Assembly: GCF_964026575.1 (NCBI RefSeq)
Contig: NZ_OZ032161.1
Location: 558,001 to 622,000, forward strand
Source: Candidatus Tisiphia endosymbiont of Melanophora roralis
Lineage (GTDB): Bacteria > Pseudomonadota > Alphaproteobacteria > Rickettsiales > Rickettsiaceae
Reading direction: 5' to 3'
Length of the DNA: 64,000 nucleotides
Shown here in pieces: positions 18,651 through 28,939 of this stretch. The notes beneath the pieces are model-generated. The model made no database searches. It had not been told where the DNA came from and saw only the letters and a list, made by a program, of their open reading frames with translations. Each line of letters starts with the position of its first letter. Position 1 is the stretch's first letter. The translations under genes and the position numbers were made by a program.

Positions 18651-19967
18651 ATGAAAAAATTAATAATGTTGCTTTGTGTCTCTTGTTTGTCTAGCACAGC
18701 CTTTAGCAGTTCTACTCCTCCAGCTGATGCCGCTTCAGATACTGAAATAAAATTAGAAGGACTCTTTGGTTTCCAAGCTGGTTATGGTAACCAAAGTAAA
18801 TTGTCGTCAGAACAAAGTAAATATATCACTGATAATAAGAAAAAGCTTGGATTTTATAGTGATGCGGCTTTTTCTGTTACTGGTAAGCAAGAATTTAATG
18901 ATGTAATAGCTGGAGGCAAAATAGTTTTGCTAACAACAACTAAACCAAAAGGGACTCCAAGTGTCAATGGTTCTCACATTTTCTTAGAGACAGACTATGG
19001 TAAAGTAGAGCTAGGCTCTCCTTATGATGCTGCAAATAAGATGGGTATTAGTGGTGCTAAAGTTGCAGCAGCTAGTTGTGGTTTTGCTTGGAGTAAGTAT
19101 GTCTCACTAGACGATAGCAGTATGCAATATAAAGGTATGAATCCAGAATTTGAGGTCACTCCACCCTCTGTCATAGACTCATTTACCAATGGCTTCGATG
19201 ACATAAATAAAGGAACAGAGCCAGCTAGAAAAGTCTCTTATTATACGCCAGAGATACAAGGTTTTCAGTTTGGTATTTCTTATATTCCTGATTCAGCAAA
19301 TACTGGTGGTCATCGTAATATAAAAAATTTAGATAGTAAAACGGGTCGTAGTAAATTAAAGACTGGTATAAATGAAGTAGAACTACCTGGTATAGATGGT
19401 GGTAAAGGTGATACAGTAATTTATAATTACAATGTCAAAGATGCGATTTCTGCAGGGATATCCTATAAGTATGAGATTTTAGATGATATGGCAGTAGAAG
19501 TTGGTGTTACAGGAGAACATGCCAAACCAGCTCGCAAACTTATAGTATTAGATCCTAATGGAAAGATGCTATCTAGCAACAAGCTATCAGATCTAAACGC
19601 TTACAATTTAGGTGCAGTCTTAACTTATGGTAATATTTCTTGTGCTGGTTCTTATGGTAGTTTAGGTAAAAGTTTGACTTCAAAAACTTACCATAAAGTT
19701 GGTCGTGATACGAAATATTATAATGGTACAATTGCTTATGGGCAAGGTCCTATTAAAGCAAGTCTTTCCTATTTTAAATCACTAAAGTATAAAAATACGG
19801 TGGATACAGTAAGCCTAGGTACTGAATATAAGATAACACCAGGCTTGTTGCCTTATGCTGAAATCTCTCATTTCCAAGCTAAGGGTAAGCCAGTTTACCT
19901 TATTGAAGCTCCTAAGAAAAAAACTAAAGGTACAGTTGCTCTTATTGGTGCAAAGCTTAAATTTTAA
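18651..19967 (+). CDS. Outer-membrane porin
   Basis: 438 residues from MKKLIMLLCVSC, preferred over an ATG four codons upstream because it gives a standard signal peptide (cleavage likely after STAFS, about residue 20). The mature part begins with a porin-like strand, IKLEGLFGFQAGYG. It contains the constriction-loop style LETDYGKVELGSPYDA and alternating beta-strand segments throughout, and ends with a terminal Phe (LIGAKLKF), the usual BAM signal. It should form a general diffusion barrel. A terminator follows at 19984. The upstream 300 bases are shared with the divergent rimP operon. Confidence 0.85.
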   Translation: MKKLIMLLCVSCLSSTAFSSSTPPADAASDTEIKLEGLFGFQAGYGNQSKLSSEQSKYITDNKKKLGFYSDAAFSVTGKQEFNDVIAGGKIVLLTTTKPKGTPSVNGSHIFLETDYGKVELGSPYDAANKMGISGAKVAAASCGFAWSKYVSLDDSSMQYKGMNPEFEVTPPSVIDSFTNGFDDINKGTEPARKVSYYTPEIQGFQFGISYIPDSANTGGHRNIKNLDSKTGRSKLKTGINEVELPGIDGGKGDTVIYNYNVKDAISAGISYKYEILDDMAVEVGVTGEHAKPARKLIVLDPNGKMLSSNKLSDLNAYNLGAVLTYGNISCAGSYGSLGKSLTSKTYHKVGRDTKYYNGTIAYGQGPIKASLSYFKSLKYKNTVDTVSLGTEYKITPGLLPYAEISHFQAKGKPVYLIEAPKKKTKGTVALIGAKLKF

Positions 19968-19983
19968 CCTTTAATAAGCCTTT

Positions 19984-20021
19984 GTTGTCATTCCAGCTTT
20001 TAGCTGAATGACAACGTTTTT
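19984..20021 (+). terminator. Intrinsic terminator of the porin gene
   Basis: A stem GTTGTCATTC(C)AGCT/AGCTGAATGACAAC followed by GTTTTT, 17 bases after the porin stop. One bulged C, otherwise perfect. Confidence 0.75.
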
Positions 20022-20096
20022 GGTTATGTAAGTACCATTGCTTATGTTGTTTTTTTGATCCACGTGGGCAAAGGTTTCGCGGGAATGACAGCTTTT

Positions 20097-20828
20097 TTAC
20101 ATAAGATATTTTTGTAATAATGCTTCTAAAATTGCCACGGTCTCGACATCTAATATTCCAGAAAAATTCTTTGGGCGGAAATGCATTTGGAACGATACTA
20201 CAACATCCGTTGTCTGTTGATCAATTATTCCTGTCGGCTGCAACACATAACCATATTTGCTAAATTGTTCTTGGATTAACTTTACATTAGACAGATCTAC
20301 CTTGGGCATTAGAGCATTAACAGTATCTTGATCATACCAAGCTCCGATATTATTATCATATAATTGTTTCCATGGGAATAGAGGCCCTGGGTCTTGTTTC
20401 CTTCCCGGAGCGGCATCAGAATGGCCGATCACACAAGTGGGGTCAATATCATAACGAGCTATAATATTCTGACAAAGCTCCATTACCGCTGTAATTTGGT
20501 CTTCGGGATAAGGATACCAATGAATATTTCCTTGAGAATCTTTAGTATCGCCAAGATTTACTATTTCAATACCTATAGAAGTATCATTGAGATTCTGACG
20601 CCCCTGCCAACCACTAACACCAACATCCCAAGCTCGTCTAGACTCTTCCACTAATTGGAATATATGATTCGGATTAGAGTCAGAAACTAGATAGTGTACA
20701 CTAACTTTAGGACCTAGCAGGTCTCTTAGGGATTCTTCTAAGTTTTCGTTAGTGTAATGCAGCACCAAAAATCTAACTCTCTCATTAAAAGATGGGGCTC
20801 GGTAGGTTGTTCTATCAATTGTAATCAT
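20097..20828 (-). CDS. N-acetylmuramoyl-L-alanine amidase with peptidoglycan-binding domain
   Basis: 243 residues, an AmpD/AmiD-type Amidase_2 enzyme. The zinc ligand His24 is in FLVLHYT. The second zinc site is in VIGHSDAAPGRKQDPGPLFPW, with the family His and Asp. The C-terminal 60 residues (LIQEQFSKYGY...) form a PG_binding_1 helix bundle. It cleaves the lactyl-amide bond between MurNAc and the stem peptide in wall turnover or recycling. No signal peptide is visible, so it may be cytosolic like AmpD. It is third in a same-strand cluster: FKBP, thyX, amidase, with gaps of only 11 bases. Confidence 0.92.
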   Translation of the reverse strand: MITIDRTTYRAPSFNERVRFLVLHYTNENLEESLRDLLGPKVSVHYLVSDSNPNHIFQLVEESRRAWDVGVSGWQGRQNLNDTSIGIEIVNLGDTKDSQGNIHWYPYPEDQITAVMELCQNIIARYDIDPTCVIGHSDAAPGRKQDPGPLFPWKQLYDNNIGAWYDQDTVNALMPKVDLSNVKLIQEQFSKYGYVLQPTGIIDQQTTDVVVSFQMHFRPKNFSGILDVETVAILEALLQKYLM

Positions 20829-20839
20829 TTTTATAATAC

Positions 20840-21733
20840 CTATTTTATAAGTTGCATTAATTCATCCCATTCTCTTTTGTTTATGCCACTAGATTCTTGA
20901 GTAATTTCTTCATTATTGAGTAGTTTTTTTATAACAGCAAGTCCTTTTTTAGAAATATTATTTCCTCCTAGCCTATATTCCTCGAAAGCATCATAAGTGA
21001 AAGGTACCCAAGCTTTTACTATTTCTAGCATTTTCTCTGCATATACTCTGATTTCATATTGAGCATGAGAATCCCCACGTAATAGTAGAAAATGTAATAG
21101 ATTATGCAAATTAATTTTCCAATACCATTCTGTATAATAGTTTAAGGTTAAATTCATTCTCGCAAGTTCCCTAGTAATACCTATAGTATTTTCATCGATA
21201 ATATTGCCATGTTCATCCTGGTTCATCATTTCAGTATAATGCTGATAGCATAGTTTAGCATCTTTTTCTAGTAGCACTAAGACTTTATCTGCAATTTCTT
21301 TTGGAATTTCTTCATCACTTCTTCCTTGTTTATTTATTGTGGATTGAGCAGCAAGATTCTGTTTTTCTGGTAAATAAAATTCATTTCCTAATATAGAATA
21401 TCTAGCTGAATATTCATTAACACTAGCAGTTCTGTGACGTATCCATTGTCTTGCAACGAAAATAGGCAGTTTAATATGAAATTTGATATCACACATTTCA
21501 AATGGTGTTGTATGGTGGTGACGCATTAGGTAATTGATTAAACCTTTATCTTGGCTTAGTTGTTTTGTACCTTTACCATATGATACTCGTGCTGCTTGGA
21601 CGATGCTACTATCATCACCCATATAATCAATAATTCTGATAAAGCCATGATCTAGTATTTTTATGGGTTCAAATAATAATTCTTCTAGAGCTGGTACTGT
21701 GGCTCTTCTTGTCTTGTAATTATTGTCGTGCAT
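20840..21733 (-). CDS. thyX: Flavin-dependent thymidylate synthase ThyX
   Basis: 297 residues. The defining motif [14 protein letters not shown] starts at residue 99 and fits the RHRX7S signature that binds FAD and dUMP. The preceding [20 protein letters not shown] block is also typical. ThyX makes dTMP from dUMP with methylene-tetrahydrofolate and NADPH, and replaces ThyA in rickettsiae. It lies 11 bases from genes on either side, in an apparent operon with the FKBP-like gene and the amidase. Confidence 0.96.
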   Translation of the reverse strand: MHDNNYKTRRATVPALEELLFEPIKILDHGFIRIIDYMGDDSSIVQAARVSYGKGTKQLSQDKGLINYLMRHHHTTPFEMCDIKFHIKLPIFVARQWIRHRTASVNEYSARYSILGNEFYLPEKQNLAAQSTINKQGRSDEEIPKEIADKVLVLLEKDAKLCYQHYTEMMNQDEHGNIIDENTIGITRELARMNLTLNYYTEWYWKINLHNLLHFLLLRGDSHAQYEIRVYAEKMLEIVKAWVPFTYDAFEEYRLGGNNISKKGLAVIKKLLNNEEITQESSGINKREWDELMQLIK

Positions 21734-21744
21734 TCTTTTCTCTA

Positions 21745-22743
21745 TTATTCTGTTTGAAAATTTGTTAATTCCAGCATCAAATATTCATCCATAGGAATCT
21801 TATCTTGATTAAGCATTTTGTTGATATTAGAACCAAGTGCCTTAAATGACTTACCTTTGGCAATTACTGTTCTAGTGCCAACTGGCACTTTACCATGTAG
21901 AGCATATGAAACGATTAATGGATAATTAATATCACCAATTTTTATATCTAATTTCTTACCTTTCTGTACTGAATCATAAATTACCTGACCATTCGATAGT
22001 TTAGTAATCTTTACGTCAACCCCTACTTTATCTCCGCATAATAATGGCATTCTATAAGCTATTTCATCATCAAATATCTTTACTTCATTACTATCAACAA
22101 AATTATTAGGTAATATTGAATTTAAGACAATATTAACTCTATAAGGTGCATCATGATCTCTATCTTCTTCTTTATATTGCTGGTTATAATATGCATATTT
22201 TGCAGGAAGCACCGCTTGTCTTGTTTGTCCAACCATCATACCTACTACTACAGAATCAAGACCTAGCATGATCGCTCTAGAACCAAGTGTAAAGGTCTTG
22301 GTATTTTCGCTAAGTAAATTATTGTTAATATCCAATAATTGATAACGTAATGTGACTACGTGACCACAAGTAGCTGGTCCTTTAGTCCCATTACCAAAGC
22401 TATTAATCTTAAACATTGGTTGTATTAAGTCTCTATTAACCTCTATAGTATATTTACCATCAGTAATAGGTTTGTTCGTTGGTTGTAGTAAATGCTCAAA
22501 AAATAGTCGACCTTCTTCTGTCTTAAGAGCATTTATCAAAACCTTTGAAACAGTTTTTTCAAGAAAATTACCAGTTAATGGTATATTTGCTTGTTCAGGA
22601 GCAGCTTTAGTATTTTTATTATTTTCAGCATCATTAGTCGTCTGAACTTTAGGGTCTTTATCCTCAGGAGGAGAAAGCATCTTCATTTGGACAATAGAGT
22701 AAATAATTGCTGCAGCAATTATAAGACTTAAAGCTTTTTGCAT
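21745..22743 (-). CDS. Membrane-anchored FKBP-type peptidyl-prolyl isomerase-like protein
   Basis: 332 residues. A hydrophobic N-terminus (about 3-19) acts as signal or anchor, followed by a charged linker. An FKBP-like domain covers about 125-215: [12 protein letters not shown] and [21 protein letters not shown], with AKYAY at the end. A second, weaker FKBP-like half follows (about 230-330, [19 protein letters not shown]). Such periplasmic isomerases assist folding of exported proteins. Some aromatic active-site residues look substituted, so enzyme activity is not certain. It appears to head the cluster with thyX and the amidase. Confidence 0.8.
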   Translation of the reverse strand: MQKALSLIIAAAIIYSIVQMKMLSPPEDKDPKVQTTNDAENNKNTKAAPEQANIPLTGNFLEKTVSKVLINALKTEEGRLFFEHLLQPTNKPITDGKYTIEVNRDLIQPMFKINSFGNGTKGPATCGHVVTLRYQLLDINNNLLSENTKTFTLGSRAIMLGLDSVVVGMMVGQTRQAVLPAKYAYYNQQYKEEDRDHDAPYRVNIVLNSILPNNFVDSNEVKIFDDEIAYRMPLLCGDKVGVDVKITKLSNGQVIYDSVQKGKKLDIKIGDINYPLIVSYALHGKVPVGTRTVIAKGKSFKALGSNINKMLNQDKIPMDEYLMLELTNFQTE

Positions 22744-22789
22744 ATAATATTTCTTTCTTAAGTATTTCTTAGTTTGTTTTTAAAATATA

Positions 22790-22965
22790 TAGCTAACTCC
22801 GATTAGCATTACTCCTGCTATTAGCGAAGAGTACATAAATCCTAGTGTCATTGCGAGGAGGCGTGAGCCGACGAAGCAATCCATTTCTAATAACTTTTTT
22901 GGATTGCTTCGTTGCCACTAAAGTAGCTCCTCGCAATGACGGAGTAATGTTAATCGGGTTAGCTA
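22790..22965. repeat. Large compound palindrome
   Basis: Outer arms at 22790-22815 (TAGCTAACTCCGATTAGCAT...) pair with 22941-22965. An inner palindrome, 22847-22940, has GTCATTGCGAGGAG and its complement, plus GAAGCAATCC pairing with GGATTGCTTC. It separates the FKBP gene from the ruv cluster and may terminate the ruv transcript. Confidence 0.7.
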
Positions 22966-22980
22966 TACATTCTATAATTT

Positions 22981-23181
22981 TTAATGTTTTGTTCTAAGTC
23001 GCTCTGCCTTGCTAAATGCTTCTTCTGATTGCGAGTATTTACCTAACTTGTTCAAGGCAACACCTTTGTTATTATAAGCTTTAGCAAGATCAGGTTTATA
23101 TTTAATTGCTAAATCAAAGACTATAGGATACGACATTGAACTAAGCGGGTTTTTTTGTTGTTTTATGTTGATTATTTTCAT
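22981..23181 (-). CDS. Short TPR-repeat protein (possible remnant)
   Basis: 66 residues containing little more than one tetratricopeptide repeat: PDLAKAYNNKGVALNKLGKYSQSEEAFSKA, with the A-N-x-G-x-A-x-x-x-L-G-x-Y pattern. Real TPR proteins carry several repeats, so this is probably a fragment of a larger gene or a decayed copy. It starts 27 bases after ruvB in the same direction and would ride on that transcript. Function unknown. Confidence 0.5.
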   Translation of the reverse strand: MKIINIKQQKNPLSSMSYPIVFDLAIKYKPDLAKAYNNKGVALNKLGKYSQSEEAFSKAERLRTKH

Positions 23182-23208
23182 AAACTACCTCTTTGTAACT
23201 GTAAATTA

Positions 23209-24189
23209 CTATATTCCAAGATGGTCAAAGGCATTTTTAGTAATAACTCTACCTCTTGGGGTACGTTGTAATAACCCTATTTGTATTAAATATGGTTCTA
23301 TAGTCTCTTCAACAGCATCACGTTGTTCTGATAGAGCTGCTGCAATTGTCTCTATACCAACCGGACCACCAGCATAATTATCAGCTATAAATTTTAAGTA
23401 TCTATAATCATTACTATCTAAACCTATTTTGTCAACTTCTAATCGATTTAGGGAGATATTGGCAATATTTTTATCAATTTCTAGCTTATCATCGACAGAA
23501 GCAAAATCTCTCACTCGTCTAACTAGCCTAAGGGCAATTCTTGGAGTTCCTCTACTACGCCCCGCTATCTCTTCTAATGCCTCATCGGTTAAATTAATTG
23601 CTAGCAATTTACTAGCTCTACTCAAAACAAGTTTTAATTCAGCTACGTTATAAAAATGCAAACGCAATGGTATACCAAATCTATCTCTCAAAGGATTGCT
23701 GAGTAAACCGAGCCTAGTAGTTGCTCCAACTAAAGTGAAATAGGGTAGGTTGATTTTTACTGACCTTGCTGAAGGTCCTTCACCAATAACTATGTCTAAA
23801 GCAAAATCTTCCATTGCTTGGTACAATACTTCTTCAATATTTGTACTAAGACGGTGAATTTCATCGATAAATAACACATCATTATCTTGCAAATTAGTAA
23901 GTATAGCAGCTAGGTCAGCTGCTTTTGATATAGCAGGTCCTGAGGTGGATTTAAAATTTACTCCCATTTCCTTAGAAATAATTTGTGCAAGAGTGGTTTT
24001 ACCAAGTCCAGGAGGACCGTAAAATAATGTATGATCCAAATGTTCAGACCTATTTTTAGCTGCTTGGATAAAAATGGATAAATTATCCTTAATTTGTTGT
24101 TGTCCGACAAATTCTCTTAAATAGCTAGGCCGTAGAGAAAATTCTTGATCACTCGGAAGTATATCAGCTGACAAAATATTTTTAGACAT
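23209..24189 (-). CDS. ruvB: Holliday junction DNA helicase RuvB
   Basis: 326 residues from [11 protein letters not shown]; an ATG three codons upstream (24198) is equally possible and would overlap ruvA further. Motifs are Walker [14 protein letters not shown], Walker [10 protein letters not shown], sensor I GATTRLG and the arginine-finger region NPLRDRFGI, then the C-terminal winged helix ([13 protein letters not shown]). RuvB is the hexameric motor that branch-migrates Holliday junctions with RuvA. It overlaps the end of ruvA, indicating translational coupling. Confidence 0.96.
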   Translation of the reverse strand: MSKNILSADILPSDQEFSLRPSYLREFVGQQQIKDNLSIFIQAAKNRSEHLDHTLFYGPPGLGKTTLAQIISKEMGVNFKSTSGPAISKAADLAAILTNLQDNDVLFIDEIHRLSTNIEEVLYQAMEDFALDIVIGEGPSARSVKINLPYFTLVGATTRLGLLSNPLRDRFGIPLRLHFYNVAELKLVLSRASKLLAINLTDEALEEIAGRSRGTPRIALRLVRRVRDFASVDDKLEIDKNIANISLNRLEVDKIGLDSNDYRYLKFIADNYAGGPVGIETIAAALSEQRDAVEETIEPYLIQIGLLQRTPRGRVITKNAFDHLGI

Positions 24190-24784
24190 TGGATCCACGT
24201 GCTTTTAGTGCAAGTTTAATTAGTTCATTAATAGAGAGATTAGAATTTTCTGCAATAATTCCCTGTACTAAATTCTGTGCTTCAGTTTTACCAATACCAA
24301 GCGAGGTTAACACTAATGTGGCATCAGATGATATCTTAGCTAAGTCAGTATCATTGTTATCCATGGTAAGGTTGTTAGTAAAATTAGTTAAAGCTTTATC
24401 CTTTAACTCTATGATAATTCGTTCAGCTAGTTTTAGGCCAACACCAGAAATGGCTTTAAAAGCTTCTTTATCCCTTCTTGCTATTGCTGATTGGATTTGC
24501 TCGGGTGATAAATTTGATAAAATAGCTAAAGCCATTCTTGTACCAATACCGTTTACCGATTGTAATAAATTAAAAAAAGCCTTCTCTTCAAGAGATAAAA
24601 AGCCGTAAAGATTAATATGATCTTCTCTTACATGTGTTTCAATAAATAATTGACAAAACTCATTAACGACTAACTTATTTAAAGTTTTACTAGAACAATA
24701 CACTAAATATCCAACACCACTAACATCAATAATGACATAATCATTAAAACATGCATCTATTTTACCTTTTAATTTACCAATCAT
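24182..24784 (-). CDS. ruvA: Holliday junction DNA helicase RuvA
   Basis: 200 residues, the normal family length. It starts [10 protein letters not shown] with an OB fold (about 1-62) and has tandem helix-hairpin-helix motifs at about 70-130 ([17 protein letters not shown] and [20 protein letters not shown]). The C-terminal three-helix domain contacts RuvB ([15 protein letters not shown]). RuvA binds the four-way junction as a tetramer and loads RuvB. A small membrane protein gene ends 3 bases upstream, so the operon starts earlier. Confidence 0.96.
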   Translation of the reverse strand: MIGKLKGKIDACFNDYVIIDVSGVGYLVYCSSKTLNKLVVNEFCQLFIETHVREDHINLYGFLSLEEKAFFNLLQSVNGIGTRMALAILSNLSPEQIQSAIARRDKEAFKAISGVGLKLAERIIIELKDKALTNFTNNLTMDNNDTDLAKISSDATLVLTSLGIGKTEAQNLVQGIIAENSNLSINELIKLALKARGSNV

Positions 24785-24787
24785 AAT

Positions 24788-25030
24788 TTATTTAGTATCA
24801 GACTTTACTTTTGGTTTACGATTTTTTGTACATATATGTGCTATTACTGGCAATATAGTTACTATCGAAGCTAAAATATAATGCAGTAACGTTGGAGTTT
24901 CAGTGCAATGGCATTGACCATCATCAGGAAATGTTGATATAAGTATAATTTTCGCAGTAACCCAAGTAATCACTATATATATAAGCAAATATACTACATA
25001 TTTAACCTTTGCCCAAATACTCTTAATCAT
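24788..25030 (-). CDS. Small two-pass membrane protein upstream of ruvA
   Basis: 80 residues with two hydrophobic segments (about 8-30 and 47-64) separated by a loop containing two cysteines (CHCTE), and a Lys-rich C-terminal tail. The topology suggests a helical hairpin with both ends cytosolic. It ends 3 bases before the ruvA start, so it should share its mRNA. I do not recognise a family. Confidence 0.6.
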   Translation of the reverse strand: MIKSIWAKVKYVVYLLIYIVITWVTAKIILISTFPDDGQCHCTETPTLLHYILASIVTILPVIAHICTKNRKPKVKSDTK

Positions 25031-25120
25031 AATTTCCTCTTCTGCTATAGCTAACCATTACATAACAATAATAGAATATGTTAGTAAATGATAGTAAATG
25101 ATAAATTTGAGGATCGTAAG

Positions 25121-25972
25121 TCATTTTAGATTTTCTATTTGAGATTTACTTAACTTAGTGTATTTAATAATTTTTTCCATCGGCTCATTGTTTAATAGCA
25201 TTTCTTTTGCTATAGCTATTATACCTTCCACTCTACCTTTTTCCAGTTGTTTTTTTAGAGTGTTAGCTTCGATACGCAGCCATTTAAGATGGTCTTCATA
25301 GGCCTCTCTTTCTTCGTCAGTAAAGTTCATAACATCTAGCACTGTTAGAGCTTTTTTTAAGGCAACATTGTCTAATTCTTTAGGTAAATTATCTTTGTTA
25401 AGTAGGTCATGTCTTGTTAGAAAAGCTGTCCACATATCTAGAGAGTTTTTTACTTTTTTCAGTATATCAGGTAATTCCTCATAAGAATTATCAGTAAACT
25501 TATTAAGCTCAATAGTATGTAATTCGAGGTCCTTGAAATACAACAATCCACTATCTTTTTCTACTATATGGAAAACATTGTGATACTTAGTTACATTCGG
25601 AATAGAAGTAAAGTTTAGAATATGAATACCAATGGCTTTGCTTAGGGTAGAATAGTCCTGAGCTACCTTTAATTGCTCGGTATATAATTTAGCCCAATAA
25701 TATAAAGCTCGCTTATCATAATCAGCTTCGTCGCTAATTTGAATTTCAATGTTGAACCTTTTGCCATCAACAGATTTGGCTTTAACATCTAATATTGAGA
25801 GTTTATCGTTTTTAAAGTTTTTAGGATTATATGGATTAAGCAACGTTAGTTCTGCCACTTGATCTTCCTTAGATACAATTGAATTAATCAAGGATATCAG
25901 CAAGTCCTTATTCTCTTCTACACCAAAGATTTTCTTAAATGCCAAATCAACTCGAGGAGTTATTTTATCCAT
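25121..25972 (-). CDS. Rpn-family recombination-promoting nuclease (PD-(D/E)XK)
   Basis: 283 residues. The opening PRVDLAFKKIFGVEENKDLL is the diagnostic start of this family. The nuclease core follows with LSILDVKAK and FNIEIQIS (D and E-x-Q of the PD-(D/E)XK fold), then KRALYYWAKLYTEQL. A C-terminal helical segment (LRIEANTLKKQLEKGRVEG) is also typical. These proteins, once called transposases, are endonucleases found in many copies in rickettsiae, and RpnA promotes recA-independent recombination in E. coli. It is length-complete. Palindromic debris lies upstream. Confidence 0.9.
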   Translation of the reverse strand: MDKITPRVDLAFKKIFGVEENKDLLISLINSIVSKEDQVAELTLLNPYNPKNFKNDKLSILDVKAKSVDGKRFNIEIQISDEADYDKRALYYWAKLYTEQLKVAQDYSTLSKAIGIHILNFTSIPNVTKYHNVFHIVEKDSGLLYFKDLELHTIELNKFTDNSYEELPDILKKVKNSLDMWTAFLTRHDLLNKDNLPKELDNVALKKALTVLDVMNFTDEEREAYEDHLKWLRIEANTLKKQLEKGRVEGIIAIAKEMLLNNEPMEKIIKYTKLSKSQIENLK

Positions 25973-26084
25973 ATATGTTGCTATTAGTAGTTATCGCTTC
26001 TAGTATAGCACAGTAGTATAGCACAGAAATTATAAAGCACTAAGTAATATAATGTGGAAAATATAATAGATATCTTTGGCAAAC

Positions 26085-26195
26085 TCTACTTCTGCTGGTA
26101 ATTTATTCGTGCTACCGATACTCTGCTCCTCACGTACATCATTGTCCGCTGTGGGTCGAGGTTTCGTGGCTTCTTTAAATCCCTCAGCATTATGT
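26085..26195. repeat. Degenerate Rickettsia-type palindromic element
   Basis: AACTCTACTTCTGCTGGTAA, then CTCCTCACGTACATC and GTGGGTCGAGGTTTCGTG, match the core of the elements at 5754 and 17572, but the right inverted arm is missing. A truncated copy. Confidence 0.6.
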
Positions 26196-26296
26196 ATTTA
26201 AAATAAAAGAAAGTGTTGCAATAATTAGTTATCTAGGATAGATTGGTATTAAAAGATACTGACACCGTGAATTCTAGGAACAGATAAAAAAATGCA

Positions 26297-26403
26297 ATAT
26301 AGTCAAATACATTGAGTTAGGTGGAAAGATAATTGATAAAATCAGTTGATTGTAAAAACTACTTCTATGTTTTTACCACCTAATTCAATGTATTTGACTA
26401 TAT
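26297..26403. mobile_element. 107-bp MITE with IS630 (ISRpe1-like) ends
   Basis: 28-bp terminal inverted repeats with a single mismatch (ATATAGTCAAATACATTGAG and its partner) enclose about 50 bases. The arms closely resemble the left end of the IS630 element at 33900 (TATAGTGAAACACATTGAATT). It has no coding capacity and was presumably moved by that transposase. Confidence 0.72.
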
Positions 26404-26498
26404 AATTTATCATTAGAGTATCTAATTTTATGTAAGAAAAAGAAAGGTCAATCAAATCAGTTAACTTTTGGGATAATGTTAGTGTATTTCAAAAAATA

Positions 26499-26630
26499 CA
26501 TATACTCTTCTGCTCCTACGAATTGTTTTTTGAAAATATCATGGATTCGCATGCGTAACTATACTAATATGTACGCCTAACATGCTCACCATTCATTTTC
26601 AAATCCAATGCTTCAAATCATTTGAGTATA
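26499..26630. repeat. Palindromic element, ATATACTC family
   Basis: About 132 bp, almost identical to the copy at 10218-10348 (ATACTCTTCTGCTCCTACGA to AAATCATTTGAGTATA). Confidence 0.75.
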
Positions 26631-26746
26631 CACTTTCCCTCTAATAAAGCTAACACAGTTTCGATGCAATTATTGTTACAGCCGTACTAATCAAAAGATT
26701 TAGTAATAATAAATATAAGAAATTAAAATTAATAAAAAATAAGATT

Positions 26747-26971
26747 ATGACAAGGGTAAAACCCCATAAAAAAATTATATCTTTCGCTGAAAACAAATCT
26801 GATTTAGATAAAATTACTCAATTTATTATGGACGGTTGGGCAATAGTAAAACTAATGCCACATGGTAATTATTTTATTGGTGTCATGGAAAAGATGCATC
26901 ATGACGTTACTATAGATGATCAAGATAAAATTGTTTATATCCCTCCAAGAAAAAAGATCATTTTTACTTAG
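26747..26971 (+). CDS. Small hypothetical protein
   Basis: 74 residues beginning MTRVKPHKKIISFAENKSDL and containing MDGWAIVKLMPHGNYFIGVM, compatible with a small alpha/beta fold. There is no signal peptide or membrane segment. It lies 79 bases upstream of the transglutaminase-like gene, on the same strand and possibly on the same transcript. A good candidate for a conserved rickettsial orphan, but I cannot name a family. Confidence 0.6.
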   Translation: MTRVKPHKKIISFAENKSDLDKITQFIMDGWAIVKLMPHGNYFIGVMEKMHHDVTIDDQDKIVYIPPRKKIIFT

Positions 26972-27050
26972 TGGTCTCTATTTTTTAGTTTACAATACCT
27001 TATAATGCTGGTAACTAAGGGGTATTTTTTTATTTTTAGGATTATTTATA

Positions 27051-28934
27051 ATGACTTATTTAAAATTTTGTCTTCGTCTAATATTATTAGTATTTTTAAT
27101 AAACTACTCCGCTCAAGGAAGATGGAGTAAGTACGAAGATGCTCCTGTTGAAATAAAATTTTGTAACAACGATATTACTATTAACCAAGATGGTACTTCT
27201 GAAGAAATAGCGGAAATGCACGCAAAAATACTAAAAGAATCAGGACGTAGTCAGTTCTCTCACTATAGATTGTCTTATAATAACTATAGTGCCCAAATCT
27301 CTATATTGGAAGCTAAGACTATTTATAATGGGCAAGAATATGTAGTTTCTAAAGATATGATTGAGGATAAACCGCTAGCTAGTTTTGGACAAGGTTTTGA
27401 TCAATTAAATCAGATAACTATCTCATTCCCTAAAGTGGAACTTGGTGCAGAAATATACTTAAAATGTAAGTTTATTAAAACGAAAGTCCCTGTAGATAAT
27501 TTTTATGGTACTACTTTATTTTATGGTACGGACGGATACTTGCAAGCAGATCACACTAAGATCAATTCTAAATTGCCCCTAAATATCAAAGTAAACGACC
27601 CAAAAGGCGTATTAAAAGTTATTACCGATGCTGAAAATGACTTTCATTCGGCAGAGATTATCCTAGAGAAACCTGTTTATAATCAATTGACCAATGAACC
27701 AGGTAAGGGTATATTAAATATTAAGCACAGAACTTGGGTATCTTTATCAAGCTTAACTCAATGGCAAGATTTGGCCAAACAACTAGCTCCTGGCTATTCT
27801 AAGGTAATCAATCAACCACTTCCTACAATTTTCATGAATATAGCGGAATCTGCTCTAGATAAAAATACCGATGAAGAAAAAATTAATTTTGTCACTTCTT
27901 CATTAGCTGAGAAAATCCAATATATGGGTGATTGGCGAACAGTATCAGGTCGGTATTTTCCTAGAGATTTAGAAAAGATTGCTACTTCTCAAATTGGTGA
28001 TTGCAAAGATTTTTCTGCAAGTACTGCTGCTATCTTGCAAAAGCTTGGGTTTAAGGTTCAACCCATTTTAGTAATGCGAGGTATTACTAATTTTTCTAAC
28101 CCAAATGCACTACCTAATATGGGAAATTTTAATCATGTGATGCTTAAAGTAGCTAATAAAAATGGAAAAATATATTGGATTGACCCAACAAACTTTGTCA
28201 GTATGGCACAAGGAATTTTTCCGGATGTTGCAGGTAAGTTAGCCTTGGTATTAGATCTTCAGCAAGCAGGTTATACCAAAATTCCTGAAATAGCCCATCA
28301 AAATTCACAAGCTATAATGCACAATGAGTTGGTAATAAGAAATAATATTGTAGATGTGCATGGTCAGCTTGATTTGAAAGGAGAAGAAGCAGTAAATATA
28401 ACAGGTGCGGGGTTACATAAGTCAAATGAACAGCTAAGGGATTTTACTTTCCACATGTTGACAGGAGTATATCTTGATGAAAAAGAGAAGAAATTTTTAA
28501 AATTACCTGATCTTACTTCTCGTATTGTCAAGGATCTTACAATTAAATACGCATATCAGCAAAAAAATCGAATTTTTAAAACCAATAAGGGGTCTGGTTT
28601 AAGGTTAAGATTATATGGGACGGAGGATATTACAAATACAGCTTTTGACCAAGTATCAGACCTTTTTATAGGTATACCTAACACTAACACAAGACATATA
28701 ATTATAAAAAATATTATAATTAAAGATTGTAAAAAATTAAACTTTGAGGTTGATACTCCGTGGCTATATGTCAATAGATCATGTAAATATCAAAATAAAG
28801 ATACCGAATTTACAGATATAATCTCCATAAGAAAAAGTTTGATTACCAATGAAGAGTTAAAAACTCCTCAGTATAAAAACCTCAAAAGCAACTTAGAAAA
28901 TAAATTTGAGCGAGCTGCGATAGTTATTGAATGA
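27051..28934 (+). CDS. Exported DUF3857/transglutaminase-like protein
   Basis: 627 residues with a signal peptide (about 1-22, LRLILLVFLINYSAQG). The N-terminal DUF3857 region (about 40-240) is beta-rich. It is followed by a transglutaminase-like domain with a plausible catalytic triad: Cys318 in IGDCKDFSA, His362 in NFNHVMLKV and Asp378 in WIDPTN. The C-terminal 200 residues are another beta-rich module. Proteins of this architecture are periplasmic or surface proteins, likely acting as peptidases or cross-linking enzymes; the substrate is unknown. It is intact and long, flanked downstream by palindromes and the IS1634 insertion. Confidence 0.85.
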   Translation: MTYLKFCLRLILLVFLINYSAQGRWSKYEDAPVEIKFCNNDITINQDGTSEEIAEMHAKILKESGRSQFSHYRLSYNNYSAQISILEAKTIYNGQEYVVSKDMIEDKPLASFGQGFDQLNQITISFPKVELGAEIYLKCKFIKTKVPVDNFYGTTLFYGTDGYLQADHTKINSKLPLNIKVNDPKGVLKVITDAENDFHSAEIILEKPVYNQLTNEPGKGILNIKHRTWVSLSSLTQWQDLAKQLAPGYSKVINQPLPTIFMNIAESALDKNTDEEKINFVTSSLAEKIQYMGDWRTVSGRYFPRDLEKIATSQIGDCKDFSASTAAILQKLGFKVQPILVMRGITNFSNPNALPNMGNFNHVMLKVANKNGKIYWIDPTNFVSMAQGIFPDVAGKLALVLDLQQAGYTKIPEIAHQNSQAIMHNELVIRNNIVDVHGQLDLKGEEAVNITGAGLHKSNEQLRDFTFHMLTGVYLDEKEKKFLKLPDLTSRIVKDLTIKYAYQQKNRIFKTNKGSGLRLRLYGTEDITNTAFDQVSDLFIGIPNTNTRHIIIKNIIIKDCKKLNFEVDTPWLYVNRSCKYQNKDTEFTDIISIRKSLITNEELKTPQYKNLKSNLENKFERAAIVIE

Positions 28935-28939
28935 GTATA